From Hevea brasiliensis (Eukaryota > Streptophyta > Magnoliopsida > Malpighiales > Euphorbiaceae): 64,000 nucleotides of DNA. The notes under the pieces were generated by a model. That model searched no databases. It had not been told where the DNA came from and saw only the letters and a program-made list of their open reading frames with translations. Below, piece after piece: positions 24,073 through 36,848 of the stretch. How positions within the stretch are numbered: the first letter of the stretch is position 1; every line of letters starts with the position of its first letter. Location of the stretch: NCBI RefSeq assembly GCF_030052815.1, contig NC_079507.1:58221119-58285118 (forward strand), written 5' to 3'. A program made the translations under genes and the position numbers.

Positions 24073-25190
24073 GGCATAGTATCTCTTGACGGTGTCAGCA
24101 TTCACAGGTCTCGGAAACTCTTCACCGTCCATGTGGGTCAAAATCAAGGCTCCTCCAGAAAATGCCTTTTTAACCACATAAGGTCCCTCGTAGGTTGGTG
24201 ACCATTTGCCCCGGGGATCATTTTGATTCGGTAGCACTTTTTTCAGAACTAGGTCCCCGGGTTGGAATTTGCGTGGGCGAACGCTTTTGTCAAATGCTCT
24301 AGCCATTCTCATCTGGTATAACTGCCCATGACATGCTGCTGCTAACCTTTTCTCATCCAGCAAGTCTAACTGATCCAACCTTGACTGGATCCATTCCGAC
24401 TCATCAATCCTTGATTCCTTCAGAATCCTTAGGGAAGGAATTTCAACTTCAATAGGTGATACCGCTTCCATCCCGTAAACCAGTGAGTATGGAGTTGCCC
24501 CGGTTGAGGTCCTTACAGAAGTCCGGTATGTGTGGAGAGCATAAGGAAGCATATCATGCCAATCCCTATACGTGACTGTCATTTTCCGGATTATCCTCTT
24601 GAGGTTTTTGTTTGCAGCTTCCACCGCTCCATTCATCTGGGGACGGTATGGGGAGGAATTGAGGTGTCGGATTTTGTATTGATCACACAATTTCTGAATC
24701 CTTGGACCATTCAGATTCTTAGCATTATCAGTGACGATTTCATTAGGGAGGCCATGCCAGCAGATGATATTGTTTCTGAGGAATTTGAGAAACGTATTCT
24801 GTGTGATGTGCGCATAGGATGTCGCCTCGACCCACTTGGAGAAATAGTCGATGGCTACAAGGATGAATCTGTGCCCATTGGATGCCTTGGGATTGATGGG
24901 ACCAATCACATCGATGCCCCACATTGCGAAAGGCCATGGCGAGACGAGGTTGAATAACTTATGAGGTGGCACATTTATCGGATCTGCATAGATTTGACAC
25001 TTATAGCATTTTCGAAAATATTCGATGCAATCCTTTTCCATCATAGTCCAAAAATATCCCCGTCACATGATTTGCTTAGCCATCATGTGCCCATTGGCAT
25101 GGGTTGCACAGTTTCCCTCATGCGTCTCGAAAAGGATTTTCTTTGCCTCCTTTGCATCCACACATCTCAACAGTTCACCGTTGGACCCTC
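24070..25190 (-). pseudogene. Integrase of the Ogre-type element
   Basis: Minus-strand C-terminal domain of pol that would insert the cDNA. The zinc-binding HHCC region comes first (HEGNCATHANGH, then CYKC), broken by an in-frame TGA just before RGYFW at about 25060. The catalytic core follows: GIDVIGP (first D), VTDNAKN (second D) and NGAVEAANKNLK (E). The C-terminal GPYVV/NADTVKRYYA region ends at a stop at 24070-24072. There is no chromodomain, as expected for the Tat/Ogre lineage. Apart from the TGA the frame is open. Confidence 0.9.
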
Positions 25191-27409
25191 TCTTGTATAG
25201 GGTCTCACCACTGGGGAAGTATCCCAATGCTAATCTCCGAAGCATCCTCTTTTCGTTTCGGTTTGCCCCTGAGGGGAATTCTCTGGTTCTGCAGTAGCTC
25301 AGGATGTCATGATACCAAGGTTTACCATCGGGTTCTTCCTCAATCATGAAGCAATATGCTGGCTCACTTCTTGCTTTAATCTTCAATGTATGAATTATCT
25401 GACCCTCTTCGATTTGAGCCATAACAGCTAGAGTGGCTAATGCATCAGCAAATTGATTCTTGTCCCTACTAAGGTGAGTGAAAGAGATTTCTTCGAATTT
25501 CTTAATCAACTCCAATAAGTACTTCTGATACGGGATTAGCTTCAGATCCTTGGTTTGCCATTCTCCTTTGACTTGATAAATAATCAAGGCTGAGTCTCCA
25601 TATACTTCCAACTTCCTGATTTTCATTTCGATGGCAGCCTGTAGCCCCATCACACAAGCTTCGTATTCCGCGACGTTGTTGGTGCAGTCAAATCTCAACT
25701 TGACAGCTATCGGAAAGTGTTTTCCATCCGGGGATATCAACACAGCTCCAATTCCATTACCAGACAAATTGACAGCTCCGTCGAAATACATTTCCCATAC
25801 ATCGGCTGGTCCCTCTTCTTCGCAGTCTACTTCATTAATATGCTCATCTGGGAACTCAAAATCCAGAGCTTCATAATCCTGGATAGGATTTTCTGCTAGG
25901 AGGTCAGCGATCACGCTACCTTTCACTGCTTTCCGGGTCATATAGACTATGTCATATTGGGAGAGTATGACCTGCCATTTAGCTATCCTTCCTGGCACGA
26001 ATGGGCTTTCGAATACATATTTGATAGGATCCATCCTGGAGATGAGCCATGTCTTGTGATTCAGCATGTAGTGCTTGAGGCGATTTGCTGTCCAAGCTAA
26101 TGCGCAGCAAGTCTTTTCTAAGAAAGAGTACCTCGACTCACAATCATTGAACTTCTTGCTCAAGTAATAAATAGCCCTCTCCTTTCGGCCGGTATTATCG
26201 TGTTGTCCCAAAACGCACCCCATCGAGTTCTGTTGGACCGCCATATACAGGATAAGAGGTCTTCCCGCCACTGGCGGAACCAACACTGGTGGGTTTGACA
26301 AGTACTGCTTGATTTTCTCAAAAGCCTCTTGACAAACTGAATCCCATTGGGTGGTGTTGTTCTTCCGGAGTAGTCTGAAAATAGGCTCGGCCTTGGCAGT
26401 GAGATTAGAAATAAATCTCGATATGTAGTTCAACTTTCCCAGAAAACTGCGTACCTCCCTTTCTGTTCTTGGGGATGGCATCTCTTGAATAGCTCGAACC
26501 TTGTCCGGATCTACCTCTATTCCCTTTTCGCTCACTATGAACCCCAACAATTTTCCTGACCTAGCTCCGAATATGCATTTGGCAGGGTTGATTTCAAGCG
26601 ATATTTTACGAGTCTCTCAAATACTTTCCTCAGTACCTGCACATGACTTTCTTCTCCCCGGGATTTGATGATCATATCATCCACATACACTTCCACCTCT
26701 TTATGCATCATATCGTGGAATAATGTGACCATTGCGCGCTGGTAGGTAGCACCAGCATTCTTCAACCCGAAAGGCATGACCCGATAGCAAAACACTCCCC
26801 ATTGAGTGATGAAAGCAGTCTTATCCTTGTCTTCCTCGTCCATCGGGATCTGATTGTACCCTGATGCCCCATCAATACATGAACACCTGCCTAATCCCGC
26901 AGCATTGTCAACTAACACATCAATGTGGGGGAGAGGAAAATCGTCTTTCAAGCTTGCTTTATTAAGATCCCTGTAGTCAACGCACACTCTAACTCTCCCG
27001 TCCTTCTTCATTACCGGGACGACGTTAGCTACCCATTGAGGATATTTGACCACTTCCAGGAATCCAACGTCATACTGTTTCTTGACTTCATCCCGAACTT
27101 TAAGCAGTGTGTCGGGATTCATTCTCCTTAACTTCTGCTTTACCGGGACTGTCCCCGGAATTAGGGAAATTTTGTGTGTCACTATCTGAGGGTCCAAACC
27201 CACCATATCATCATAGCTCCAGGAAAATATGTCGAGGAATTCTTTAAGCAGACTGATCATATCTCCCAATTCTTCACTCTCCACTACCTTAAGTTCCCTT
27301 TTTTACTTCTTCTGTGCCTAAATTTATGGTGTGTGTTTCGTCTTCACAAGGCACTAGGGAGGGTTCATCTTTTTCATTGCTTTCTTCTGTAAGGTCTTCC
27401 TCAGAATCA
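25191..27409 (-). pseudogene. Reverse transcriptase, RNase H and second RNase H of the Ogre-type element
   Basis: Continuous with the integrase downstream. RT motifs: VKQKLRRM, VCVDYRDLNKA, MPFGLKNAGATYQR and the catalytic YVDDMI (about 26685). The first RNase H follows (LILYMAVQQNSMG, IYYLSKKF), then a second, aRNH-type domain with EMYFDGAVN, NNVAEYEACVMGL, YGDSALI and FADALATLA, which retains acidic D/E/D/D residues. Two RNase H domains are diagnostic of the Tat lineage. Frame breaks lie near 27300 (one extra base in an A/G run) and near 26590. The 5' end at 27409 is a predicted splice acceptor. Confidence 0.9.
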
Positions 27410-27681
27410 CTTGAAATGTGGCGATTATGGGGATTTCAAAATTAACCAGAGGAATTTCTGAGTCTATTGGATTATTAGGTGTTAATTGATGAATGGTCCT
27501 GAATGAATGAAAATAGAACATATCATAAGGATGGCATTCAAAAGGAAAGGAAAAGAGAATTGGATTTAAAATGCGCTATTAATTCATTAATATTTATGCC
27601 ATAAGAAAAAGGTCCATTTACAGTATTACACTTGTCATCATGGACAAAATGATCAAGTGTAGATAACCAAAAGTACTTTAC
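27410..27681 (-). other. Predicted intron between protease and RT of the Ogre-type element
   Basis: Minus-strand donor GA|GTAAAG at 27682/27681 and acceptor TTTCAAG|TGATTC at 27410/27409 define a 272-bp GT-AG intron. Removing it skips the TAA that ends the protease frame at 27678 and joins NF to DDSEEDLTEES in one frame. Ogre elements are known to have an intron at this place; its use here is inferred from sequence only. Confidence 0.65.
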
Positions 27682-29373
27682 TCGAAATTGAGTACAGGGA
27701 TGTCCTTCGCTGTCCAATTGTCCAGTTCTTGCCCCTCAGTCACTGGTGAGACCAGAGCTTCGTAGAGGGAATCCAGGTGAATGACATCAATGGATGGGTC
27801 ATCAGGTGATTCTTCCACATCTGCCGGATTGTCAATAACCGGTTTAGTGAATACATCCGTAATTCTCGGGACTACTTTAATTCTCCCGATTTTCTGGTCG
27901 AATCTTTGATCTCGAAGTCTGTTTCTCATCCAGAATCGCCCATCCATGAGAGCATCTTCCTCATAACCCAATCCGTAACGGCCTATCTTCTAGATAGCCG
28001 GTATCGGCTCCACGATCCCTTGCAAGGCAGTGCCCAAGCCTTTCCCCTCTTGATACCCATTTCTTGACATTACTTTGGCCACCATAGCCATAGCCCCCTC
28101 CTTCCCGGTATCTTGTAACTCAAGGGCCTGGAAAGAACTCTCCAATGACTCCTCGGCCGCTTCCACATAAGGAAGTGATTGCGGCTTGGTGACCAATATG
28201 GCTTCTTCACCCCCTTACGATGCGATTTTGCCGTCCTTAATGTATTTTATTTTCTGGTGCAAAGTTGAAGGAACAGCATTCGCAGAATGGATCCACGGCC
28301 TCCCCAACAACATAGTGTAGGCCGGCTCAATGTTCACCACCTGAAACGTGACGTTGAAAGTACATGCACCGACTTGGATTGGCAAGTCAATGTCTCCCAG
28401 CACCTCTCTCCTGGTACCGTCAAAGGCTCTTACCACCATAGCACTCTGACGTATATACGATTGGTCGGCCGTGCTTTGGCTAAGGTAGCGCTAGGCGATA
28501 CATTGAGGTCGATCCGTTATCGATGAGGACCTTGGCCACTATACAACCCTTACATTTCACAGTTATATGCAGAGCTTTATTGTGCCCTAAGCCTGCAGGG
28601 TCTACCTCCTCTTCAGAAAAGGCTACAAAGCTGGATGCCTGGATTTGTTCTACTATCTTCTCAAACTGCCCCGGTGTGATATCGGGGTTTACAAAGGCTT
28701 GATCCAGGATTCTCTGCAAGGCTTGTCGGTGGACTTCCGAACTCAGGATCAGTGATAACAGTGAAATTCGGGCAGGTGTCTTCCTCAACTGCTCCACTAC
28801 ATCATACTCACTCTGTTTCATTATTTGGAGCAGCAGTTCTTCCTCTTCTTTATGCTCAGCAGGCTCTACTTCCCCTGCCTTCTCAACCCCATCTTCTGCA
28901 TTCTTTGATGACTCTCCCATCTTTACTTTCCCTTTTCTTTTTTCTTTTTCTTCGTTCACGTAATACCTCCCACTTCGAGTTATGAACTCGACTTCTTGCT
29001 CATGCGAGGAGGATTTTGTGGTAGCGACAAGTTGAGGATTATTCTGGGGAGTAGCACTAGTGGTAGGTCCGGCATAAGTCATCTGAAAGTGTTCATGAGG
29101 AGTGAAACATGGCTTAGGAGGTGCCGGGGGTGAAGCAAGGCTAGGAGCCGGTGTACTGCTTAACGCTCCTTGGGTGAAGACTTGGAAATTGTAATTCCAA
29201 GGTGTGGCATGGGTGTTGGTAATAGGGAGCTGAGATGGGGCTCGGATAACCGTTACTGGCGGCGAGGCTACTGGGGGTGAAAAGGTGATTCTGGGTTTGG
29301 AGGTAGAAGCATTCTGGCTGTATCTAGTGGTGTTCACTCCCTCCTCCATCTTCGACCTTGTCTGGCATCTCAA
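27682..29373 (-). pseudogene. Protease and gag C-terminal region of the Ogre-type element
   Basis: The minus-strand frame holds a Ser/Pro/Thr-rich linker, the YYVNEE segment and an acidic stretch. The aspartic protease follows, with active site VLIDNGS (about 28510) and ILE-rich flap and C-terminal elements such as MLLGRPWIH. DNGS in place of DTG/DSG is usual in Tat elements. Frameshifts lie near 29370 and 28485, and in-frame stops near 28213 and 27988. After the protease comes a G-patch-like segment, MSRNGYQEGKGLG (28070), also common in this lineage. Confidence 0.82.
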
Positions 29374-31172
29374 AGAGACAACAAGTTCAGGACCTCTTGT
29401 TTGAATCCCTCACAATTCCGCAGCTCATGATCGGTTGCCCCTCCATGATAAGGACACTCCGTACATTCTTCTACTCCCATTACCTGAGGGCAAAGGTAGT
29501 CTTCCCTCATTGCCACAGCAAAAATTTCTTTAAAGTAAGGAACCAGCTTGTCTACTTTCGGTGTTGATCCTTCTCTATCAGACTCTATCATATTTACACC
29601 ACTGCCCGCATTATGGTTAGGCAGTGGGTTTGAGGTAACATTGGGGAGGGAACCATTTCCCTCGATTTTCAGCCACCCGTTTTGGATTAAAGCGTGCACT
29701 CTCCCCCTGAGTGCACCGCAGTTGTCAGTTGAATGCCCTTGTGCCCCTCCATGGTACTCACAACGGGCAGTGGCATCATACCACCTAGGGTATGGTGGTT
29801 GGATCGGGTCTAGGGGAACTGGTACGATTTGGTTTATACCGACGAGGTATCGGTATATTTCACTGAGTGGGAGGGGAAGAGGTGGATCAGGGTTTCTTGG
29901 GGGTCTTGGGTTGTTTTGTGGTGGTCTTGGTTGAGCAGGAGGAGGAGGTGGTCTTGGTTGGTAATTTGTAGGTGAAGGGTATTGTGGGCGTGGGTGTGGA
30001 TAATTAGGGAAAGGAGGTGGGATGTTGGCGACTGTTTGGCCGTGAGGGGGAGGATATGGCCGATAATTGTTTTGAGGGAACGGGGAATAATTGTTTTGAC
30101 GGGTGACGGAATGCACATCACCATCCTTCTTCTTGCCAAAGCTGGCAGTCTTTTTCGCAGGGTTCTCAGCCAACTCCTGCAACCGTCCCATTCTTAGATT
30201 GGCCTCAATTCTTTCGCCAGCCTGTATGATGTCAGAGAAGCTATTGGAAGTGTTCCCAATCATCAAGTTGAAGTAGGGAGCCTTCAAAGTCTCGATAAAT
30301 AGAGAGCATAGCTCATTATCGGTCACCGGGGGATGTACTTCTGCCGCCTTTTCTCTCCATCTCTGGGCATACTCCTTGAAGCTTTCCCGGTCTTTCTGCA
30401 CCAGATTTTGAAGATCCCTCCTTGTGGGGGCCACATCGCAGTTAAATTTGTACTGCTTCAAAAAGGCCTCGGCTAAATCCTTCCAGGAGCGCAGTCTGCT
30501 CCTGTCTAACTGAACGCACCACCTCAGGGCTGCTCCAGAGAGGCTCTCGTGAAAGAAGTGGATTAACAGTCTGTCATCATCTGTCATAGAGGACATCTTG
30601 GCAATATAGGTGGCCAAATGAATTCGAGGGTCCGAATTCCCAGTATACTTGTCAAAATCGGGGACCTTGAATTTGGGCGGCATCACCACATCCGGTACTA
30701 ATCTTATTGATGCCACGTCAACTGAGCCATACATATTCAGGCCCTCTATAGCTCTCAATCTCTCTTCCAGAGCGGACAGCTTCTCATTTTCTCTCATCTT
30801 ACTTTCTCCTCCTGTTGTGTGAGGTACTCCCCCAACTGGGAAATGAGGGGCAGAATGAATTGGAGGGTTCGGGACCGAAAGGGATGGTTCGGCATTCGGG
30901 ATGGCTGGATAATAAGAGAAAGGAGGTTCATTATTTAGTGGAACCGGATTGACAGTGACCGTCGGATCCGAGATTGATGGCTGGAAAGTGAAAGAGGTTG
31001 AAGCGTAGCGAGAATCAACCGTTGTAGGAGGTGGGGGAGGTAATGGTAGGTTAAGGTCTGAAGCTGGCTTATTTTGGGACATCTCCCTCATCAGCTTCAT
31101 AAGTTCTGAAACCTGGTCTTTTAGTTCAGACACTTGCCCCTATAGGTTCTGTACTTGTTCCTGGTCTTCCAT
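29370..31172 (-). pseudogene. Gag of the Ogre-type element
   Basis: The likely start is the ATG at 31172 (MEDQEQVQNL), with a TAG at 31140 interrupting the N-terminal coiled-coil-like segment (CAG to TAG would explain it); the open frame resumes at 31133. The gag core has LATYIAKMSSM, HESLSGAALRWC, FLKQYKFN and ESFKEYAQRWRE. It is followed by a long Pro/Asn/Tyr-rich region and two zinc-knuckle-like CxYHGGA...H...NC motifs (about 29735 and 29450). The protein forms the virus-like particle. It ends in a frameshift into the protease frame. Confidence 0.88.
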
Positions 31173-31598
31173 TAATTTTCTTGTTCGAGATCTTGTTAAG
31201 TACACTCGCTGGGGTTGAATTGCGTGCTTGGTCAGACTTGCCTTGTTCGAAGCAATGTTGTTTTTCTGTAGGGAGGCAAAAAAAGAAATTTTTAGTGAAT
31301 TTTGATCAAAATTAAATAGGGTCCTGATGTGGACGAAGGATACGGTGGCATTTGAGAGCCAGAAATGAAATCTGTTGAAGGATAACTGCATCACTTTTAT
31401 CATGGCATCGTTCAATAGTCTGACTGTGAATGACAGGGTTGAATGCGTATTTATGATACCTGTCCATATGGCGCATTCAATTTTTCATATAACCCTAGCG
31501 AGGGAGTTCCTACGGGAGTCATATTATTCATTCACAAATTTGCTAAACAGTGGCCCAAAAATCATTTCGTTAACTGAATAATTTGTACATCGTATTCC

Positions 31599-33548
31599 TT
31601 ACATTGGCCTAGGTTCAGGGAGGTTCTTTATAATGAGATGACATTTTCTGAGATACTCATATAACCTTTCTTCTTGTTTGACAGGATCGAAAACTTTCAG
31701 AGCATATTCGGATTCGGGTAGGAGTTCTTGCTTTCCCTGTGCTATTGTTCTTTCCAGCTGGTCCACATTCTCTTTCAGTCCTTGATAGAGAGCAGCTTGT
31801 TTTTCTTTCTCCTTCCTTTCCTTGGCACACTCTTTCAAGATATCGTTGATAAGTAGCGCCTGTTCTTTTAATTCAAGCTTCTTCTTTTTGTTTTCCTGTT
31901 TATACTCTTCAACGAGTACCTCTTGGTATTTCATCTTTTCCTGAAGCTCACTATTCTGTGCTTCTACCTCTTTCATTACAGCGTGGAGGGAGTTTTTTTC
32001 CTTTTCCCACCGTATCTCTTGCTCTTCAAACCCCATCCTTTCGGCCCTTGCCTCTTTCTTGAGTCTTCTCACTTTTCTTTTAAGTTTCTGCTGTTGGTCC
32101 TCCAACTGCTTTATTTGCTCTTGCAGTTGTGAGTTTTCGGTATTTGCCTTTTGTAATGAGTCATCCAGACGGTTATCCGCTTCTTCTAATAGGACATCTC
32201 GGCGCGGGTCGCTGTCTTCGAATTCTATAGTTGAGTGTTCTCGGTCCCTGTTAGCCCTCCATTCAAGATAATCGCGTGTGGCACTTGGACCTTTAGGCGA
32301 CCTTTCCATCAGAGAGATGTTTTCCCAGGATCTGCGAGCCATTTTCAACCCTTCCTCTTCTTTGAGCTCGTGGTAGAAATGACCTTGGTGGTATTCTTTA
32401 CTGTCGATTCTGGTCTGTGTCGAGCCAAACTGCCTCATTACCAACGCCGGAGTGTAACTTGTGTACCCGGTTACTCCGATTAAGGATACCGATTGATTAC
32501 CTCCCGTACCGATCAAAACGGGTTGGCCTGACGTCCACAGCTTCCTCCAACAGTATTCATGGCTATTGAAACTCAAAATCCGTTCCCGCCACTGCTGTTC
32601 ATTCTTCGGACTGATTACTAACCGGGTCATCTTCTCGATGGGAGGCTGGTCAAGGTACCAGGTCAATCCTTTGGTCTCCACAGGACACATGTGGCTGATA
32701 ATCCAGAGGTATAACAATTGAGAACAACACTTGATGGACCCTTTACCCTGTTGTCTGCAGTAGGTAAGGGTTAATAAGGTCTCCGCAAGAATTGCCGGTA
32801 TCGGATTGACCTCCTGCCTTTCTACCGCCCAGAATACTTCCACCGTCTTTGCGAGTTATGATTCCTAATGGTCAGGAACAAAATCAAGCCATAGATTCCC
32901 AATGCGAGTGCTCACGAAGCTTGATCCCATTTGTTTCTCTTGGAGGAATTGATCTAACCGCTTCTCGAGGTAGGTCAATACCATCCATGCGTGTTCCTTT
33001 GTGATTTCTTTTGACTTTGCTTCCTCCGAAGGAATACCTAACAAATGTGTTAATCGTTTCCAGGTCTGCCTATGCTCAAGGTGTAGGTAGATCCGATTCT
33101 GTGTTGAGTAAGGAATCCCTAATAATGCCTGATATTTTTCCATGGTGGGAACCGTATCAATATCATTGAAAGAGAATACCCCGTACTTTGGATTCCAAGC
33201 GTGACATGGCCTTTAATGCCGGGATTTGGACCTTGACTCGCATTATGGTTGCAATTTTCCCGTATTTCCTTTCAAATCGTGCCTTGACCTGATCGGGAAA
33301 CGACCTCCATCCATTAGACAGACCCTCGAGGCTGTTCATTCGGACCTCAATTTTATTCAGATCCCATGAGGGTAGTAAGCTAGCATGTGCCTTGGAAACA
33401 TTATTTTGCGAAGTCTTGGAGAATGAGTTGATTCGGACCAAAGTTTAGCATTCGAACTTCTTCTGATCGACTCGAGGATGCCATGATAAAAATGATGCCT
33501 TATCTTTTCACGGACTCTTGGTTTCTTTGATGCTGCGGAAAAACTCAT
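31599..33548 (-). pseudogene. ORF1 upstream of gag (Ogre-type, DUF7745-like)
   Basis: An extra ORF before gag defines Ogre elements; its function is unknown. The N-terminal half is in three frames (33548-33435, 33441-33180, 33143-32865) and shows GWRSFPDQVKARFERKYGKI, then VPTMEKYQALLGIP and WKRLTHLLGIP, resembling the plant DUF7745 region. The part 32843-31599 is one open frame of 414 residues, with LLYLWIISHM and a long charged coiled coil (about residues 210-390, rich in K, E, Q, L). At least three frameshifts or stops separate the pieces, so it is not functional here. The DUF assignment is from memory of the family pattern. Confidence 0.75.
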
Positions 33549-34415
33549 TAGCAAGATAAATTTGGGTAATTTTGAATCATACTGTTGGCAGGGTGACACA
33601 TACACATTTATCAAAGTAGGAAAATGTGTAGGTGTTTCAGTAGAATTCAAGATTACCCTCACAAAAACGAACAAAAGGAGATTAAAGCAGAACAGGGTAA
33701 GAGTAAGTATGCCCCTTTTGTCCTAACATAGGGAGACTCCTGATATCGGATGAGTGCTACCTAATTGGGCATTACGTCTTATAAGGTAGCTTACTACGGC
33801 TTTCAGCTATTGTGATAGTTTAGCTCAAGGTCTAACTATCTAAAAGCCACGGGTTCCCAAATTGCCCCTCTCAGAATAAGAGAGCCCGTTCTATAACCAT
33901 GATATTATCGGGAAAATTCCATGAGTATCACAGTGGATAGAACGAGTTTCAATCTGAGCAGAAGCCTTCACGGATACTAACGGGGTAAAACCCACGGGTA
34001 CCGCTACATGACCCCCTCCTACTTTCCTAATAGGATAAGAAAGCCCGGGTATAGGACCGAAGTGTGTGAGGACATCGTGTGAGTGTTCAGTGTGTGAAGG
34101 GACACCTTTACCTCTTCCCAATTCAGGGGGATTTTATTCTTTCGATTTTTCCTTTTTCCTTTTTTTTCGAAACGAAGAGCACTGTAGGGGATAAAATAAG
34201 TAAAACAAGCAAAACAAGCGGAATAGTCAGTAGGAATAAACAAAAATTAACAAGTAAAGTATCGCCAGGTGAGCCCACCTAACTATAATTTGATTGGAAA
34301 ATTAAATCTACTTTTAGACCTCTAGACCGGGGTTAAAATTTCCCAGTAGTCGCCAGGTATGCATGAGGATTTTGCGGTCGCCTGAACGAACCCTCACCGA
34401 AGTGGGAAAGAGTGA
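33549..34415 (-). other. 5' leader of the Ogre-type element
   Basis: Untranslated region between the primer binding site and ORF1, about 870 bp. No supported ORF; the short ORFs at 33891-34243 are not conserved in any recognised way. It contains inverted 'agccgtagtaag'-like segments near 33790, but no clear known RNA structure. Confidence 0.6.
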
Positions 34416-34425
34416 GGAGTCGCCA
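34416..34425 (-). promoter_or_regulatory. Primer binding site of the Ogre-type element
   Basis: The minus strand reads TGGCGACTCC, the start of the tRNA-Arg-type site reported for Ogre elements. It lies about nine bases from the LTR end. It fixes the minus orientation and shows that sequence to the right is the 5' LTR. Confidence 0.7.
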
Positions 34426-34449
34426 CCTTAGTTTTGAGGAAAACTAAGG
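34426..34449. repeat. Perfect hairpin at the LTR/PBS junction
   Basis: A 10-bp perfect inverted repeat (CCTTAGTTTT / AAAACTAAGG) with a 4-nt loop GAGG, beginning at the base next to the primer binding site. The presumed LTR terminus falls in it at about 34435. Confidence 0.85.
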
Positions 34450-34744
34450 AAAACCATTTGTGAAAATAGATTGAAATGAAACCACTTCAAGACAAAGATT
34501 CTAGGTTCGGGGTCCGTAAACGGGTGGGGAAGGTGTTAGGCACCCCACCTCGTCCCTTAATAAGGGTAAGTAGATTTAATTTTGCATTAGTTAGGAGGGC
34601 TTGAATGGACATGTTAATCCTTTTGTCAAAAGGAGATTTTAATTTTTCACTAAATTCGGATCACCCAGATACATAAGTAAATGAGACAACCTTAGTGAAT
34701 TGACGTCGCATATCATTTTTGGTTTTGGGTTTGTTTTGCATGTA

Positions 34745-35245
34745 GGTTAAAATTAGGTGTGAGAATCGAATAAGAACTCTCTTCCGATTTCTCTTAAATT
34801 CCGAGGGGAGATCGGATAAGAATCCTCCTCCGGTCTCTTTTAGGGTATTTTAAAATTTAGGATTGAGGATCGGATAAGAACTTTCCTCCGATCTCTTTTA
34901 AGTATTCATTAAAATTTTAGCTCAGGGATCGGATAAGAACTCTCCTCCGACCTCCTTTTTAGTTTGAGAATCGGATAAGAACTCTCCTCCGATCTCCTTT
35001 GAGTATTCATTTTAAATTTTAGATTGAGAACCGGATAAGGATTTTCCTCCAATTTCTATTTAATGTTTATTAAAATTTTGAGTTGAGACCGGATAAGAAC
35101 TCTCCTTCGATCTCTATTTAATGTTTATTAAAATTTTGAATCGAGACCGGATAAGAACTCTCCTCCGATCTCTATTTAATATTTATAAAAATTTTGAGTT
35201 GAGACCGGATAAGAACTCTCCTCCGATCTCTTCGAAATTTGATCA
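34745..35245. repeat. Degenerate tandem array in the Ogre 5' LTR
   Basis: About nine copies of a unit centred on CGGATAAGAACTCTCCTCCG followed by 'atctct' and a variable AT-rich spacer with 'atttaatgtttattaaaattttgag'. Spacing is irregular (about 50-65 bp). It lies in the part of the LTR that would be transcribed R/U5 if the minus TATA at 36215 is used. Confidence 0.85.
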
Positions 35246-36214
35246 CAGCTGTATATCTTAAAAGCCTAAGTTTAAGAGTTCCGGTATTTAAAGGTGCCAA
35301 AGGTCGAAATAAGACTTCTTTTAACTCGTTGGCGTTTTGTGACTAAATAAGGGGCGTCATGCGGGATTTTGCTGATCTCCCCTAAGGTCACTTTATCAGT
35401 ATCCTATCTGTACCCTTTTTCTTACCTGAGTTTTGATTTTCATTCCGCCTTATGGCATTATGCCGGATCGCCTTCTACGTCAGCCTAGTGATTCAATTTT
35501 GCTATTTCCTTGACGTGTTATTTAAACCTTCTTTTTTCAAAGACATTTTAAACACAGTTACCTACATTTTGTTGTTTCTACGTAACTCGGGACTAGATGA
35601 CTTACGTTCAGAAATAATAAAGATTAACGGAAGCGTGGGTTAACCAGCACGGGAGTAAACTTAGAACATATCTTTTCTTTGTTTTTTTTTTTAGCGTGAC
35701 ATAAACTTAAAGAAAACAACAGGCATAAGAAAGAGAACAAAGGAAATACGTGAAACGAGAGCTAGACTTAATAAAATGGCGATATTAACACTGACCTGTA
35801 GGGAGTCGAGTCTGTTGAACTAACTACAGAATCGCAGAAAGTGGCAAGATTGCAGGTTGGCAGCCGGAGGACTGTGGTTTGCCTCGAAATGAAGTATTCT
35901 TTGTTAAAATATAAACAGGTCAAAATAACCAAGCTTGAGTGGAGTAGAGCTTAGATAATATGAATGGAAATAGAGGATAACAGAGACAGAAAGTGGGAGT
36001 GCCACAGGATAATGAATGAACTGAAAATGAAAAGTTTTAGTATTCCAGAATCCCTTTTGCAAGAAAACACTTCAGAAAACTAGTTTCAAAAGTTTTTTTC
36101 TACGAAAACTCAAAATAGCAGAGTAACAAACTGAATTAAGTTTCAGAGTTATTCCACTATAGTCACTGCCTCTTGCCTATATTTTCCTTCCCTTGAACAG
36201 TTTTTTCATGCAGG

Positions 36215-36222
36215 TATTTATA
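36215..36222 (-). promoter_or_regulatory. Candidate TATA box for Ogre transcription
   Basis: The minus strand reads CCTATAAATACC, a strong plant TATA. Initiation about 30 bp downstream would place the U3/R border near 36185, about 1.75 kb before the LTR end. No alternative equally good minus-strand TATA was seen in the LTR. Confidence 0.5.
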
Positions 36223-36840
36223 GGAATCGGGTGCTCCCCATGAAGGGTCAGGATTTATTTTGAGGGAGATGGAGGGTCTAGATTTTGAAGGACATGATCG
36301 GATGCTTGAGAATTAAAGAGAAACAAAATGAGCGGCTGAGATTATTCTTCAGAATATTCGTCCTTTTCTTCTTTCAATCTGACGGTCTCAAATCCTCTTG
36401 TCCGGAGTGATCTGAGGGCTAAGAGCGAAAGACGCTGGTCTTGTCGTCTTCTCTCTTGATCCAAGGGTTCCGGGTTCGTCCTTACAAGTGAGATCAACGG
36501 TGGAGATTGGGATGTACAGGACTGTCATGACATACCCTGGCACCTGTCAGCATTGCGGGCGATTCTTAGGCGTGCGGTGGAGATCTCGTCTGCCACGCTT
36601 TAACTACCTCGGCTCTGATTCTGACGACGGTTATTTGGGATTTGTCTTATTCTTTTTGTCTTCCGATCCCTCCCCCTTTTCGATCTTCTTGACATGTTCC
36701 TATTCCGATCTCTCATGCTGATCTCCCATCTTCCGATCTCTATTCTTCAGATCCCTTAATCAGCCCTGGTCCGGTCGAAGCATTAATTCCTCTCGATTCC
36801 CCGCCCGCTTGCCGCTTAGCAATAAATGCCCGATTTTCCC

Positions 36841-36848
36841 TATATATA
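36841..36848 (+). promoter_or_regulatory. Candidate TATA box for antisense ORF at 36958
   Basis: TATATATA preceded by CCC and followed by CC, 117 bp before the ATG at 36958. It points away from the element's own coding strand. Confidence 0.4.

Noticed and set aside
23633..24201. Two overlapping plus-strand ORFs of 133-146 residues
   Set aside because: Phe-rich products of poly-T tracts and the interspersed repeat; they are antisense to the integrase end and its untranslated region.
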